Origin: Ardenticatenales bacterium
GTDB taxonomy: Bacteria > Chloroflexota > Anaerolineae > Promineifilales > UBA4811
Assembly (NCBI GenBank): GCA_013139935.1
Contig: WSZX01000495.1
Span: 1-6,929, forward strand
Reading direction: 5' to 3'
DNA length: 6,929 bases
Numbering within the stretch: position 1 is the stretch's first letter; every line of letters begins with the position of its first letter. The translations under genes were made by a program, and so were the position numbers. Shown here in pieces: positions 6,794 to 6,929 of this stretch. Under the pieces are notes generated by a model. It ran no database searches, was not told where the DNA came from, and saw nothing but the letters and a program-made list of their open reading frames with translations.

Positions 6794-6840
6794 ATGCCCA
6801 ATAGCATGTACCATCTTCAGTTGTTAAGCTATGGGCATTT
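6794..6840 (+). terminator. Bulged hairpin, possible operon terminator
   Basis: ATGCCCAATAGC (6794-6805) pairs with GCTATGGGCAT (6828-6838) over 11 base pairs with one bulged A. The loop is about 22 nt. Only three T residues (6838-6840) follow, then CTGG, so it is a weak intrinsic terminator at best. A shorter GC hairpin, GGCGC (6775-6779) with GCGCC (6783-6787), lies just upstream. Its place after the last operon gene fits transcript end formation or 3' protection. Confidence 0.4.
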
Positions 6841-6879
6841 CTGGTTGTCGCCATGTGCAAATCTGGTTGTCACTTGACA
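6840..6879. repeat. 10-bp direct repeat at 22-bp period plus inverted TGTCA/TGACA pair
   Basis: TCTGGTTGTC occurs at 6840-6849 and again, identically, at 6862-6871, with starts 22 bp apart (about two helical turns). The second copy runs into TGTCA (6868-6872), CT, TGACA (6875-6879), an inverted pair with a 2-bp spacer. Read on the - strand, the block begins TGTCAAGTGACAACCAGA. The arrangement resembles either an operator with two in-phase sites or the terminus of a transposable element with internal transposase-binding repeats. TTGACA (6874-6879) looks like a -35 hexamer, but no matching -10 is present at 16-18 nt. Bases 6880-6929 are pyrimidine-rich and show nothing else I can name. Confidence 0.45.
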
Positions 6880-6929
6880 CCCGTACACTGAAGCCCTGCT
6901 CTCCTCGACTCCTATCCCCGATCCCGATG

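Noticed and set aside
6874..6902. Possible sigma-70 promoter from TTGACA at 6874-6879
   Set aside because: At 16-18 nt spacing the sequence is CTGCTC, TGCTCT or GCTCTC, none resembling TATAAT. The TACACT at 6884-6889 is far too close to be its partner.

Overview
The window (about 57% GC by eye) is an almost fully coding + strand cluster for a binding-protein-dependent ABC importer of the peptide/nickel (Dpp/Opp) class, followed by a small TIM-barrel enzyme. The lipoprotein has a long, repetitive, acidic Val/Ile/Glu/Thr-rich tether (EVTRIVEKEV-type repeats ending in TATPEP) between its lipobox and the binding domain. From general knowledge this tether style is common in Chloroflexota extracellular binding proteins. 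A Chloroflexota host (Anaerolineae or Caldilineae type) is therefore my best guess, at moderate confidence; no rRNA or taxonomic marker gene is present.

Layout. Bases 1-73 probably hold the last codons of an unseen upstream gene. Its stop codon is embedded in a near-perfect Shine-Dalgarno sequence. 159-1853 is the substrate-binding lipoprotein. A GC-rich hairpin with a short T-run (1873-1914) separates it from the rest of the operon. 1932-2882 and 2888-3784 are the two permease subunits (DppB and DppC types), 5 nt apart. 3781-5856 is one polypeptide carrying both ATPase domains (DppD- and DppF-like), overlapping the permease stop by ATGA. 5927-6748 is a sugar phosphate isomerase/epimerase-like protein with its own ribosome-binding site. 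The last 180 bases hold no convincing gene. They contain an orphan Shine-Dalgarno-like sequence, a bulged hairpin, and a 10-bp direct repeat next to an inverted TGTCA/TGACA pair that could be the remnant end of a mobile element or an operator.

How the parts work together. The lipoprotein captures a solute outside the membrane and delivers it to the permease heterodimer. The fused double ATPase powers import. The hairpin after the lipoprotein gene is well placed to make binding protein more abundant than membrane subunits. The isomerase/epimerase at the end suggests that the cargo is a sugar, oligosaccharide or glycoside rather than a peptide; this is inference from context only. The transport families themselves are well known. 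The points most worth a second look are the repeat tether, the two cysteine quartets of the fused ATPase, the sugar-enzyme context, and the repeats at the right edge.
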